From Liopterus haemorrhoidalis (lineage: Eukaryota; Arthropoda; Insecta; Coleoptera; Dytiscidae): a stretch of 64,000 nt of DNA. Shown in pieces: positions 1-9,552 of the stretch. The DNA lies in contig OZ020611.1 of assembly GCA_963971575.1 (NCBI GenBank), positions 148,144,419 through 148,208,418 of the forward strand. The letters are read 5' to 3'. Under the pieces are notes generated by a model. That model was not told the origin of the DNA and did not search any database. It saw nothing but the letters and a program-made list of their open reading frames with translations. Within the stretch, counting starts at the first letter, position 1, and every line of letters begins with the position of its first letter. The translations under genes and the position numbers were made by a program.

Positions 1-510
1 AACCACTGTAAATTTAAACAACAGATTTTCGGAATCCGTCTTAAATTTTAAACAACCAGTTTCCGGAAACCGGCCGGTTGACACCACTGGATAAAAGTAT
101 TAGTTACGAAAACAACGTTATATATTAAAACAACAAACGATTGTGTTTGCAAGAATTCCATGTCTAACTTGTGCAATGGTGAGCGCAATTATTTCAATTA
201 ATTTTTACGTTTATTAAAAGTACATTGCAATTATTCTATAAATGAATATGTTATACGTGATTTTTCTTGTACAACATGGTCATTTATTAATGTATCTTCT
301 CTCCTTAATAACTAATAATTTTCTATTTTGTTCCACTTGACAGAGAAAATCAATGGAAGTCATGTTAATTACTTACTATATGAAGTAGACGGGCGGGGAT
401 CTTTAGTTGATTACAGCACTGGACCTGTAGTATGTGTTATAAAGGCGCCCTAAATTAAAAATTATACCAAAATATTAAAACAGTTATTTATTTACATAAT
501 TAATTGATAC
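1..510. other. AT-rich spacer before the first hAT
   Basis: No coding region is recognisable. A short stretch near 437-455 (ggcgccc context) resembles, in reverse, the subterminal sequence of the hAT at 2052-4398 and may be a relic of that family. The last eight bases (503-510, attgatac) are the left target-site duplication of the next element. Confidence 0.5.
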
Positions 511-570
511 CAGCGTTGCCAGATTATTATTTTACTAAATCGGGATTTTTACCAAATAAATTTAAAAAAT

Positions 571-1305
571 CAGCTGTGGCCACCACAGGACCGACCGCCA
601 TCATAAAGTCTTATATAAATTACATTCTAGCAGCAGAGTAGAAATAACTTGACTTAATATTTTCTAACAGAGATATTATTTATCATGGCCATGGAAACGT
701 TGTATATAAATGTGAAAAAATAGAGACTTGGAAAAAATTTCGAAAAATTTTATAGAAATTATTCGAAATTTTTCGTTTTATCAAAAAACGTCTCAAATGA
801 AAGTTATTAGTTATTGCTTCTATAGCAACTTTTGTTTATATATTTTTCTGTTGTGAAATATTTGCATAAATCTTAAAATCGACACGAGTAAACTCCCATT
901 TTTAGTCAACCGATTTTTACCAAAAGTTGATAAACTCGTGCCATTGATGGCAGAAGCTTAAATATGAAGTTTCATAAAAATCCTTTCAGCCGAATTTGCT
1001 CTGTACGCGAACACAGACAGACGGACAGACGGACAGACGGACAGACGGACAGACGAACAGATGGACAGACGGACAGACAGACGGACAGACGGACAGACGG
1101 ACAGACGGACAGACAGACGGACAGACGGACAGACGGACAGACAGACAGACAGACAGACGGACAGACAGACCTACAGACATCATGCTAAAAATAGTCAAAA
1201 CGTTATGTAGGGACCTCAATTCGTGGAGATCCATCAAAATCTCGAAACGTCAAAATTGGTATGATCACAATACCTCCCTTATATATGTTGGCGGTCGGTA
1301 AAAAT
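571..1305 (-). mobile_element. Dispersed repeat family 1, copy 1 (Helentron-associated/DINE-1-like)
   Basis: This aligns along its length with 19741-20373. The left end holds a small palindrome (ctgtgg-cca-ccacag, 573-587). It is followed by an inverted-repeat motif ACCGACCGCCA whose complement lies at the extreme right, just before an A-run. An internal tetranucleotide array lies in the right third. Asymmetric subterminal inverted repeats, a terminal hairpin, an internal microsatellite and a T/A-run target match the architecture of Helentron-associated non-autonomous elements such as Drosophila DINE-1. In that model the hairpin end is the 3' end, so the element lies on the minus strand. No Rep or helicase coding is present. 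The class assignment is inference. Confidence 0.6.
1010..1178. repeat. CAGA/CGGA microsatellite within family 1 repeat
   Basis: About 40 tetranucleotide units alternate acag/acgg in a GACAGACG-like pattern. Apparent open frames across it on both strands encode only T-D-R-Q or S-V-C-L repeats and are artefacts of the array. Confidence 0.95.
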
Positions 1306-1454
1306 CCAGAATTAAGGCGCAAAAAGCGGGACAACCTAATAAAATGTACAGTTAAATATTTCTAAATGATTATTTATCTTAAAACAATCAAAATGGTACA
1401 TTTTAATCTAAATACTGATACTAAACAATATATATATATATTTTTTAAACTCGC

Positions 1455-1847
1455 CTATTTGTATTTAGCTGACGATTTTACATTAAAAAAAGTTTCTTTC
1501 TGGTTCTTAATATATTGATAAAATTCAGCACATGAGTATTGCACGTTGAACTGAACAAGTAATTCCGATTTTATCAACTCAATAGAACATTTTTTTCTTG
1601 CTTCTGACCATTTTGAATTCATCTGAAATAATACTCGTTCGGGATGGCAATTAGATGTTGGTATGCTTATAATAAATTAAATTAACTTGTAAATATTTTT
1701 TGTGTTTTTTTTTTTCGGGAGTAGCTTAAATAACTGATGCCATTTTTATGCAGCTAAGTCTTTCGAATTTCGTCAATAGATGGTTTTAGCAAGTTGAATT
1801 CTTCATAAATCAGGTCCATATCTACTTCATCAAGTACCAATGTGCAA
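1455..1847 (-). pseudogene. hAT transposase C-terminal fragment (relic)
   Basis: Minus-strand translation of 1455-1665 gives about 70 uninterrupted residues. They contain S-I-P-T-S-N, E-R-V and C-S-I-E-L-I-K-S-E-L, the order seen in the hAT dimerisation region (family form: P.S.A..ER.F ... N....LI...L), and end at a stop. Further upstream on the same strand (1754-1847) another stretch with DEVDMDLIYEEF looks like the same family in a shifted frame. Roughly 70-100 residues of a normally 500-700-residue transposase remain, so it is dead. This places the surrounding 511-2036 element in hAT independently of its 8-bp duplication. Confidence 0.7.
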
Positions 1848-2598
1848 AGTTCCGTGCACATTCCCGTACGGCACGCCGGCATTACGTACACACGCATCCG
1901 TCGCATTGTTTTGACCTTACCTCAACGATTTATTTCTTTTTGAAAAATTCGTGAATTTAGCTGTCCCGTGCGGGACTATCTATTCTTGTTCACAATGCGG
2001 GACGTCCCGCAAAAATCGGGACGTCTGGCAACGCTGATTGATACTTACATGCAGGGCCGTGCGGTAATATTTTGGCGCCTGGAGCAGACATTCTTAAAGG
2101 GCGCCTTTATACTGAGGTGATAAATTATTAAGGTCATCCTATTAAGAATGAAATTTCTTATAAAAACGTTTGATTAGATGCAAAACTTTGATAATAATTG
2201 GTCGGTTTTATTGCATTTATACCGCTGCACCTAACAGTCTTGTTCTTATCTATCGAACACATAGTAACTTATGTCAGAGTGGGCAGCGAATATCTCGCCA
2301 AAGGTCGGCTCCCGCACTAATTTTAATTGATTTCTCGAACAGGTGCTTATATTTATTTTATAAACAGCTTGAATACACCTAGCTGCCGATCTTGTTCTAA
2401 TGCGAGATAATAAATAGGTTTCCGGGACGAGTTTAGGGACCGATATTAACGCGGGACATGAAACGGTAATCCGGCACTGAAAAACCTAATAATTCATTTT
2501 ATGTATTAAATTTATTTCTTCGACACACTTGAAATAATATATTTAATATACAATAATAAAATAATCGTAATTACATTTGTACAGAATATTGGACATAA

Positions 2599-2728
2599 TT
2601 ATTTGAAGTTTACTAGCCTAGTTTTCATTTCATCAAAGTCGTTAATTAAATCGTCACAATTTAACGGTTCACATACATCGCTTTCAATTGACATTATAGC
2701 CAGACCTACTAATATTTCTTTAAAGGGA
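2599..2728 (-). pseudogene. hAT transposase extreme C-terminus (relic)
   Basis: A minus-strand reading of about 42 residues ends in a stop at 2599-2601. It contains V-G-L-A-I-M-S-I-E and D-D-L-I-N-D-F-D. The same layout (L-A-L-I-S-I-E, then E-D-L-T-N-E-F) occurs in the hAT relic at 14487-14774, which is the end of the hAT dimerisation region. Upstream catalytic parts are absent. It belongs to the hAT at 2052-4398 and shows that element is a deletion derivative of a coding hAT. Confidence 0.65.
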
Positions 2729-2991
2729 GCATCTTAAAATCGGCAAAACATTTTTGGAAATTATCCCTTTATCGCATTTCTTACAATCGGCGTAAGAATT
2801 CTCCTTTGTCTGGTTATCGCTTTCGTTTTAGCTAGAGTCTTGTAGAGGCGGAGACAGTACTGTTAGATTCATTGTAAGTTTACGATTACTTATATATTCT
2901 TTCATTTATATCGACAAAGTCGCCGTTCATTTGTACGCCTAACAAATAAAATGTCATATTTTTAAACAAAGAAATATAAAAACCTAATTTA

Positions 2992-4254
2992 CCAGGTCTA
3001 CAAGTATGAAATGCGGATTTTTTTAAAAAAATTAAACACGTTAAACTCAAAAGAACAGTAAAAGTTTACTTATTCAAAGTATGCTCCATTAGAAGTTATA
3101 AATTTTTCCCATCTTTCAGGCAATTTGTGAATACCTCGACAGTAGAACTCTTCCCCTTTGCCCGCAAACCATTCATCTAGCCATTCTTTCACATTTTCAT
3201 ATGAACAAAAGTGCTGCTCGGCAAGTGCGTGACCCATCGATGCGAACAAGTGGTAATCTGAAGGCGCCAAGTCTGGTGAGTAAGCGGCATGGGGTAGCAC
3301 TTCCCACTTGACTGCCTCCAATGTGTTGCAAACTGCTTTTGCCTTATGTGATGGAGCGTTATCGTGAAGAAAGATTACCTTGTGCTGTCTTCTTTCGTAT
3401 TCTGATCGTTTTATGAGCAGCGAATGGTTCAATTCGATCAGTTGTTGTTGGTAGCGTAATGTTGTTGGTTCATAATAGACCACACCCTTTTGGTCCCACC
3501 AAGTACAGAGCATTGTCTTTTTGCCAAAGCGATTCGGTCTTGCAGTTGATGTGGATGGTGAGCCTGGGTTCACCCGTGATTTTTTGCGTTTGGGATTTTT
3601 AAAATAAATCCATTTTTCATCGCCAGTAATGATACGATGCAAAAAAGACTTTCTTTTGTATCGTGCAAGCAAAATTTCACAAGTGTTTTTGCGTTTTTCC
3701 ATCTGCCTCTCATTCAATGCATGTGGAACCCATCTGCCGACTTTTTGGATCTTACCCATCTCTCGTAGGCGATTGGAAACAGCTTGTTGACTAACGCCTA
3801 ACTGCTCTGCTAGTTGTTTTTGTGATTGACTATCGTCTTCCTGTAGCAATGTTTCCAATTTTGTATCTTCATATTTTTTTGGAGGTTTTCCATGTTCTTT
3901 GTCTGTAAGATCAAAGTCACCACTTTTGAAACGCCGAAACCATCGTTCACACGTATCTTGCGATGGAACATAAGCCATAGCTTCTCGAAGCAGTCGGTAT
4001 GATTCAGCAGCAGTTTTTTTCAAATGAAAGCAAAACAGTAGTACTGTCCGCGAATGCTCTTTATTTGGCACAAAATTTGACATTTTTAACACAGTAAAAC
4101 AAAACTATATGATCACTTTTCAAATTATAACCTATACGCATTTGACACTTAATGATAACTTAACAAAACGCCATATGTGTTGAAACTTTGAACTATACAA
4201 GCTGTTTGCGCGGCAAGTTTGAAAAAAATCCGCATTTCATACTTGTAGACCTGG
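2992..4254 (-). mobile_element. Complete mariner element, 1263 bp
   Basis: Perfect 33-bp terminal inverted repeats begin CCAGGTCTACAAGTATG (2992-3024 and 4222-4254). TA dinucleotides sit outside both ends (2990-2991 and 4255-4256), the standard mariner target. The single reading frame (3070-4092, minus) is uninterrupted. Identical terminal repeats and an intact frame suggest recent insertion and possibly autonomous activity. It sits inside a hAT, so it is younger than that host element. Confidence 0.95.
3070..4092 (-). CDS. Mariner transposase, full length (340 aa)
   Basis: This DDE/D recombinase would excise and reinsert its element at TA sites, acting in the nucleus on its own terminal repeats. 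The N-terminal ~110 residues form the paired helix-turn-helix DNA-binding region, including W-F-R-R-F-K-S-G and the second-helix motif LGVSQQAVSNRLREM. A WVPHAL linker motif follows. The catalytic aspartates are visible: D in TGDEKWIYF, D in HDNAPSH and D in YSPDLAPSDYHLF. The last two are separated by exactly 34 residues, the D34D signature of mariner proper. The length (340) matches the family norm near 345. The start ATG lies about 130 bp inside the right terminal repeat. No frameshift or stop is seen. Activity cannot be judged from sequence alone. Confidence 0.95.
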   Translation of the reverse strand: MLKMSNFVPNKEHSRTVLLFCFHLKKTAAESYRLLREAMAYVPSQDTCERWFRRFKSGDFDLTDKEHGKPPKKYEDTKLETLLQEDDSQSQKQLAEQLGVSQQAVSNRLREMGKIQKVGRWVPHALNERQMEKRKNTCEILLARYKRKSFLHRIITGDEKWIYFKNPKRKKSRVNPGSPSTSTARPNRFGKKTMLCTWWDQKGVVYYEPTTLRYQQQLIELNHSLLIKRSEYERRQHKVIFLHDNAPSHKAKAVCNTLEAVKWEVLPHAAYSPDLAPSDYHLFASMGHALAEQHFCSYENVKEWLDEWFAGKGEEFYCRGIHKLPERWEKFITSNGAYFE

Positions 4255-4406
4255 TATAAAGATGTAACAAGCAAATAATAAAATTTGTATTATGAAAATA
4301 TTATAAAAATAAACAAATGTGACATAACTGAAAGGCGCCCTCGTGGCCCAGGCGCCTGGAGCGATCGCTCCATTATTCCATGCCACCGCACGGCCCTGCT
4401 TACATG

Positions 4407-4891
4407 AGTCCGTTAAGAAAGACGTTTGTTCTTGCTCTGTCAGGAAGATGATCATATAACTAAAATTACAGTATTAGAAATACAATCATATATATATATA
4501 GTACTAGCTGCCCCGCCAGTCTTCGCTCGGGGACCATTCGTTATTATTGACCTATACTTTTTACCTTATAACATATCTACTCGTAATTAAGTTACCGGAC
4601 AGAACAATACTATAAACATGTGATAGACCAGAGTTAAAATGAATAGTTGAAGTTAAAAATAATAGAGTTAAACTGAACTTATCTGAGAGCCTCTTTATAA
4701 TATCATTATATCTTTGGAATTACTAAAAATTTTAACAATTCTTTAAATTCTGAAGGATATAAATCGTGTACTAACACAGAAACCAAATCTGTCGTAAAAA
4801 TTTCTCCGTCAGTTGCCTATCGGTTATTTTTGCGCATTCCTAAATAATTTTATGTTTTAGGGAATCAATGTCTGGATGCCTTGGTCCGTAT
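4407..4891. other. Spacer with a reverse-oriented Helitron-like 3' end
   Basis: After a short (TA)n run, the bases at 4504-4530 read in reverse as a GC-rich segment (cgagcgaagactggcgggg) ending in gcagCTAG followed by T. This resembles the CTRR terminus of the Helitron copies ending at 9552 and 42675. The body would extend rightwards from 4504. Its 5' end was not found and the remaining sequence is featureless. Confidence 0.4.
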
Positions 4892-5047
4892 CAGGGTTGG
4901 ACTGGGATTAAAATGTGTACCGGGAAATCTGGAGGAAGTCGGGCCACTGACCTTTTGATTTTTGAACGGGCCTTTTGATTTTCGAGCCAATTGACCCTTC
5001 GGGCCACCGGGAAATTCCCGGTATCCCGCCGGGCCAATCCAACCCTG
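4892..5047. mobile_element. hAT MITE, 156 bp
   Basis: Terminal inverted repeats CAGGGTTGGA...TCCAACCCTG are flanked by a perfect 8-bp duplication gtccgtat (4884-4891 and 5048-5055). The interior is GC-richer than the surroundings and non-coding. Confidence 0.9.
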
Positions 5048-5415
5048 GTCCGTATACGTTGCTTTTTAAATGTCCCCATAAGAAAAAGTCATTTGGTGAT
5101 AGTTTTTACGTCAGACTTGGTTTCTGCTTAGCAGTAAACGGCGACACATTTGAACACTTGCTATAAAATATAATTATTTATTTATTAATAAAATTACTGT
5201 AGGTTTGTTCCAACAGAAAATCACAGCAGTTCAGAACGTGAATCAGAACTGCTTAGAATCCATGTGCGAACGTATAGTTCTAAAATCATCTTAACTAGTG
5301 TTGGAACGAATTAGAACCGTTGAGAATTTGATTTCTTTATCCGTACCTATAAAATCACGAAATCAAAACAACATCTGTTAAAAAACATTGTTCCTTGTAT
5401 TTTTAAACTGAAGAA

Positions 5416-5724
5416 ATGGAAGGACTGGATTATATTTGGAAATCTTTTTTGTCGAAAATGTCTTTCAATAACGATCCTTTCCTCGTTGTTCGTTGGTCAT
5501 TTTATTATGTTGTTAGACTTGTTGCTCAAAAAATATGGAATTCGGACTATTATTCTTTCCAAACTACTCTTGAAGATATCAAACCTCTCTGCTACATATC
5601 GAAAACGTGCAGTCTGATGGCCAATATACCAGAGAAATATAAGAAGTTGATTCTCAGCACTAATTTTACCATTTTGGCCAGAATGATATTTATAGTATTA
5701 ACATGCTTCAAAACTTGCTGCTAG
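5416..5724 (+). CDS. Unrecognised 102-aa reading frame in the Harbinger derivative
   Basis: This plus-strand frame runs convergent with the Harbinger-like frame at 5708-5944 and overlaps it by 17 bases. The protein is rich in aromatic residues and basic near the centre, with cysteines at the end (T-C-F-K-T-C-C). I do not recognise a domain. Harbinger elements usually carry a second Myb/SANT-like gene, but the tryptophan spacing of that domain is not evident here, so I do not assign that function. It may be a chance frame or the remains of antisense nuclease sequence. Confidence 0.25.
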   Translation: MEGLDYIWKSFLSKMSFNNDPFLVVRWSFYYVVRLVAQKIWNSDYYSFQTTLEDIKPLCYISKTCSLMANIPEKYKKLILSTNFTILARMIFIVLTCFKTCC

Positions 5725-5944
5725 CTGCTAGTGGTTCAATAACATTTCTACCAACTCGAAAATGTTTCAAAAAAACCTGATAACTATATTGTGGCATTAT
5801 CATCTGTAGGTAATTTTCATTGTTTTGTCTCATTTCAACAATAACATCATTCAAGAATTCTCCATCATTATCACTTTCTCTTGAAAATCCTGACAAATCA
5901 GAAAAATCACTGACTTCTTTCATTACTACTACTAATTTAATCAA
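5708..5944 (-). pseudogene. Harbinger (HARBI1-like) nuclease N-terminal fragment
   Basis: The 78-residue frame contains NYLQMIMPQYSYQVFLKHFR, the pattern found near the N-terminus of PIF/Harbinger DDE nucleases (NYLE..VP.YS...F..HFR.S). An acidic, serine-rich leader of about 35 residues precedes it. The frame stops right after this motif, so the DDE core (another ~250 residues) is missing. It supports the family call for the 5201-6174 element and marks it as non-autonomous. Confidence 0.65.
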
Positions 5945-6183
5945 ACAAACAAAAACAAATAAGTGAGGTTAGATAAACCGTTAAACTTATTCAAAATTAA
6001 AAATTCTTGTAAAATCCTGGAACGATTCAAAATAAAATCAGTTCAGAACACAATTTACTCGTTCTTGAAACACTGCAAGCTGGATTTTTAAATCGACTTG
6101 TTGGAACGCTAAAATCGTTTTGCGCAAACTCAGTAAAGTTCTGAATGGTTCTGAACTTTTGTTGGAACATACCTTATATTTAT

Positions 6184-6818
6184 GGGATGCATTCGAGTTG
6201 AACAGAGCAGAGCGAGCGCTGAGCGAACAGTTGATGGTGACGTCATGAATAGAGCACTAACGGAGCGAGCGTTCTTGTGACGTAATGTTTATAAAATCTA
6301 ACCCTACAATTTTAGGCGGCGTTTTTACTGTCAGATTAGTTCACGTCAGTCATGAATCGAAATTATATACCTTGGTTTTTCCTTGATTTTTTTTCAATGA
6401 TGAAGAAATAAAATTAAATGAATTAATTTAATGAATTTTTTCCATTTTAATTTTATGCACGGTGTATTTTAATAATTTTTTTGCTGTTTACAGAACGTCA
6501 CAAATACATATTATGGAGGTATTCTGTAGCCATAGACAAATAACTATATTATTTGTCTATTGTTATTTGTCTAAGGCTATTATTTTTATTTTATTTTTAA
6601 TTTAATTTTAAACTTTAATTTCTTTCCCGCCGTTCCTCCAGTTTTTTACGTCATGCTCCATATGCTCGGTCTTAAAACCCCGAACACATAGAGCGCACTC
6701 TAAATGCTCGCTCGATCGCAAAACGAATGCAATTGAGTGTACTCCGAGCGTCAAATCGAACACGTTTGAGTGTACAGAACGTGCTCGGAACGCTCGGAGC
6801 GTCAAATCGAATGTACCC
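6184..6818. mobile_element. TIR element, ~635 bp, GC-rich ends
   Basis: The left end GGGATGCATTCGAGTTGA pairs with the right end TCAAATCGAATGTACCC as imperfect inverted repeats. AT dinucleotides (6182-6183 and 6819-6820) flank it directly, as reported for ISL2EU-type Harbinger elements. Subterminal gagcg/cgctc motifs are repeated. No coding sequence is recognisable. The superfamily is uncertain. Confidence 0.55.
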
Positions 6819-7092
6819 ATGATAAATTGAATTTATTATTTAGATTACAAGCCTTTCATGTACATTTGTTTATAAAGCATGGCTATTTGATATGGATGCT
6901 TTATAAAAATTTTGAGTTTTAAATTCCCTCGGAAGTAGTTTGAAGATAGTTTACTTACCTAACATGTAGAGTTTTAAATTCAAAATAAATTTTATCTTGC
7001 ACTTTTTCTCAAAAATAATTGGGGAAGCAGAAAATAGCATATTTATTATTTTACATGTTAAATCAATCTGGTCGACAGGTCAATACACCATA

Positions 7093-8123
7093 CGAGGTGT
7101 GAGCAAAAACATCGTGCAATTTTTTAATTTACAAAACAATTTTTATTTAGTCTTCAAGTTTTATATTGTCCCCTTCAAAATAATTCTCATCAGATATAAT
7201 GCAATTCTAGCACCGTTTTTTTTCAGTCTTCTAAAGACTTTTCAAACGCAGGTTTTGGTATACCGTTCAGCTCTTCCAGCGATTTTTCTTTTATTTTTTC
7301 AATGGTCGTAAAACGTTCTTTCATGTTTTGGAAAGAGAAAAAGTCAGATGGGACCATATCTGGTGATTAGGGTGGTTGCGGTTAATTATGGTGCTAATTT
7401 TGGACAGGAAATCTCGAACAAGCATGAAGTACGAGCTGGTACGTTATCATGGTGTAATTTCCAAGAATTATCCTTCCACAAATCTTACCGTTTTCAATGA
7501 ATTGTTTCACTCAGCCGGCGCAAAAAGAACAAATAGTATTCTTTAGTAACAGTAACTCCTTGCGGTTAAACTTCATGGTACACAATACCACAAACTTTGC
7601 TGCCATTCACCTCATGCCCGAACAAAAGTGAAAATTTCTTTGCATGAACCATACAATACAACAACTTCTTCAGCAAGCCCTCTAATTGTAATTCAACGGT
7701 TATCAAGAATTTTTTTCTTAACTTCTTCCATGTTTTTTCCGGTGATTGAAGTGGTGGTCTCCCAACTCTATCATCATCTTTAACTGATTCATGGTCATCT
7801 TGAATGAGTTTATACCATTTGTAAATCATTCCTTTATTCATACTCGACTCACCAAAAGGCTTCTGTAACATTTCCACTACTTTACAGCACTTGATTTCAT
7901 TTTGCACGCGAAATATAACGCATATTATTTGACCCCTCATTGTTAAAAAAAAAAAATCGCCGAATATACAAAAACACAACTTATTTAATTAAGTGTCAAA
8001 TCTAAAATACATATCCAATATGGCAGTTAATTGAGACAGTCGTCAAAAACAGGTTAACCAACATGACAACAACAAAAAATTATCAATTCGACAAATGTAG
8101 CATGGGAATTTTATTACACCTCG
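7093..8123 (-). mobile_element. Degenerate mariner element
   Basis: Inverted ends begin cgaggtgt at the left and end acacctcg at the right, with TA on both sides (7091-7092 and 8124-8125). The interior reads as a broken mariner transposase on the minus strand. Terminal repeats have diverged beyond the first eight bases, indicating an old insertion. Confidence 0.8.
7150..7979 (-). pseudogene. Mariner transposase pseudogene
   Basis: The 5' part (7566-7979, 137 codons open) has the helix-turn-helix signature: CCKVVEMLQKPFGES, YKWYKLIQDDHESVKDDDR and a VGRPP linker. Further 3', in shifting frames, are HHDNVPARTS (second catalytic aspartate), a D-M-V-P-S-D-like third motif near 7340-7370, and a terminal CIISDENYFEGD close to 7200. 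The central part carrying the first catalytic aspartate is missing or unreadable. At least two frameshifts and several stops are needed to trace it, so it is dead. It is a different mariner lineage from the intact copy at 3070-4092. Confidence 0.8.
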
Positions 8124-8136
8124 TATATGTTTGTTC

Positions 8137-8571
8137 ATATTATTAACATCGCTATTGTTTGGCAACAATAGCGACCTTAATCTTCAAAGTTACATTCACC
8201 GATATGTTACGAGAAATAAGAAGATATTAGAACAAAAGACTCAAGAAATCCAAATATACCTAAGGCCGGTTTCTGAAAGCTTAGTTAACTATAACCAGAT
8301 AGTTAGAAAATGGTTGCCATGGTTACTTATGGGATTGTTATATTGTAACCGAGTTTAACCAAAATATAAAACTCGGCTAAGCTTTCAGAAACCGGCCCCT
8401 AGAGGTTACTATGCTGTTAAATTTTATAATGTTCTTCCATCTTAATTAAAAAACATGAAAATTGCAAAATTTAAAAGCTTCATGAAAAAATATTTTCTAT
8501 CTAAAGCCTTTTACTACACTGACGAATTGCTGATAAGCAATTTCAGTAATTTTACGGAATTTTAATCTTTC
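8137..8571 (+). pseudogene. LINE ORF2 C-terminal fragment split by a MITE
   Basis: Before the MITE the frame reads NDLNLQSYIHRYVTRNK and ends QIYL. After it, the text continues R-G-Y-Y-A-V-K-F-Y-N-V-L-P-S, then K-F-K-S-F-M-K-K-Y-F-L-S-K-A-F-Y. This is the usual tail of jockey/CR1-type LINE ORF2 proteins (tRNK block, VK.YN.LP block, FK..LK..L block). Removing 8263-8401 rejoins the frame precisely. Only the last ~100 residues survive. Confidence 0.65.
8263..8397. mobile_element. MITE, ~135 bp, inserted in LINE fragment
   Basis: Inverted ends share ggccggtttctgaaagctta over about 25 bp. The insertion interrupts an open LINE reading frame, and ccta occurs on both sides (8259-8262 and 8398-8401). 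A 3-4 bp duplication is therefore likely; superfamily unknown. Confidence 0.75.
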
Positions 8572-9552
8572 CTCAATATATCAGACCTATAATGACATAT
8601 CGACTTAGTTTTTGCTTCCAAAGGTTACCCATGCACATGTACAAAAACGCATTTTGCTCTGATCAACCCATAAACGGCAAATCTAGATTCAAGGTTAGTT
8701 ATAAAACGCCTCGGATGTTTAGAATCTGTACATGTATTAAAACTAAAAAATGGCTTAACCGATTTTAGTGCTATTTGCAACAGCGTATTGCAAATTTATC
8801 TGGAAATATTTTAAGCTATATATCATCGCTGTATGACACCAGGCTTCCGATCAATTAAGAAATATTTAGAAAAAAGTCGGAAAATTTTTCCGTATTATAA
8901 AAAACTATAAAAGATACACATTCAAAATATATATTAACGAATTTTAGGGTTTAATATTGCTACAAAAATGTTCCCGAGAATATATATCACAATTTTTTTT
9001 TATTTTCATTTTTGACAACAATTATAACGTTAAATTCGCTGTTGAACATTATTGTAACCCCCTAAAGCAATACGAAGAAAAAAACTTCCTTGGGTGGCAA
9101 GAATATTTACTATCGAAAAAAAGTGCTCCGACCTATATAGGTACGATTTATAAATCAGGAATTATCACGGAGTAATTATAATAAATATCATAAAAATTAT
9201 AATAAACAATTTCGTAAGGTGCAAAATAAAATGTTTCACGTGATCGGCGCTGCTTTTGGCGATTAGTGATTCTCAAATGGGCATTTTATGTGGCATTTTC
9301 CTGGCTTAGCACAATGGGACACTTATACGTGTTGTTACTAAATGTCTATACTACCAATGTTTACAAAGAAGTTCGTACTTAAATTATTTGTATAAGAAGC
9401 ACATATTAATACAATGGTAGATTAAAACAAATAAATATATTTGGATATAAAACGATTCGCAGCAACCAGTCTTGTACCGATTTCGAAATGGGTCCGATCT
9501 AAGCCGGCTACGACTATTTTTTTCGGCAGCGAAGCAGCGGGTATACTGCTAG
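8572..9552 (+). mobile_element. Helitron-like 3' portion, copy 1
   Basis: This aligns over nearly 1 kb with 41700-42675. The right end is a GC-rich segment (gcgaagcagcgggtatactg) finishing in CTAG followed by T, as in Helitron CTRR termini. The 5' part is missing; the left limit abuts the LINE fragment. A ~70-residue frame (8957-9175) is shared with 42110-42313 but is frameshifted between copies and matches no domain I know, so I do not treat it as a gene. Confidence 0.6.

Larger units (their letters stand above)
511..2036 (-). mobile_element. hAT transposon, non-autonomous, 1.5 kb
   Basis: The ends are inverted: CAGCGTTGCCAGA at the left and its reverse complement at the right. The element is bracketed by a perfect 8-bp duplication attgatac (503-510 and 2037-2044), the length typical of hAT elements. 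Inside, on the minus strand, are remnants of a hAT C-terminal dimerisation region (1455-1665 and 1754-1847). A second repeat (571-1305) sits in its left half. No full transposase is present, so it could only have moved in trans. Its right duplication touches the left duplication of the next hAT. Confidence 0.9.
2052..4398 (-). mobile_element. hAT transposon interrupted by a mariner
   Basis: The terminal repeat CAGGGCCGTGCGGT at the left is inverted at the right. Flanks are a perfect 8-bp duplication cttacatg (2044-2051 and 4399-4406). Subterminal ggcgcctggagc motifs recur near both ends. Removing the mariner at 2992-4254 leaves about 1.1 kb, which carries a minus-strand hAT C-terminal relic (2599-2728). 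It is non-autonomous. Its left duplication overlaps the right duplication of the previous hAT by one base, so the two insertions lie side by side. Confidence 0.9.
5201..6174 (-). mobile_element. PIF/Harbinger-type derivative, ~1 kb
   Basis: The ends are inverted and related: aggtttgttccaac at the left, and gttggaacatacct at the right. Subterminal agttcagaac motifs recur at both sides. The inside encodes a Harbinger-nuclease-like N-terminal segment on the minus strand (5708-5944). The target duplication is not clear, so boundaries are good to a few bases only. Confidence 0.65.

Noticed and set aside
964..1301. Overlapping open frames on both strands across the CAGA/CGGA array
   Set aside because: They encode only tetrapeptide repeats of the microsatellite and appear in all frames; no gene.
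4891..5166. Two ~60-codon frames on opposite strands
   Set aside because: They lie across a hAT MITE with a clear 8-bp duplication; GC-rich ends give chance frames.
8957..9175. 72-codon frame resembling 42110-42313
   Set aside because: The similarity follows from both lying in the same Helitron-like repeat. The frame is shifted between copies and has no known domain.
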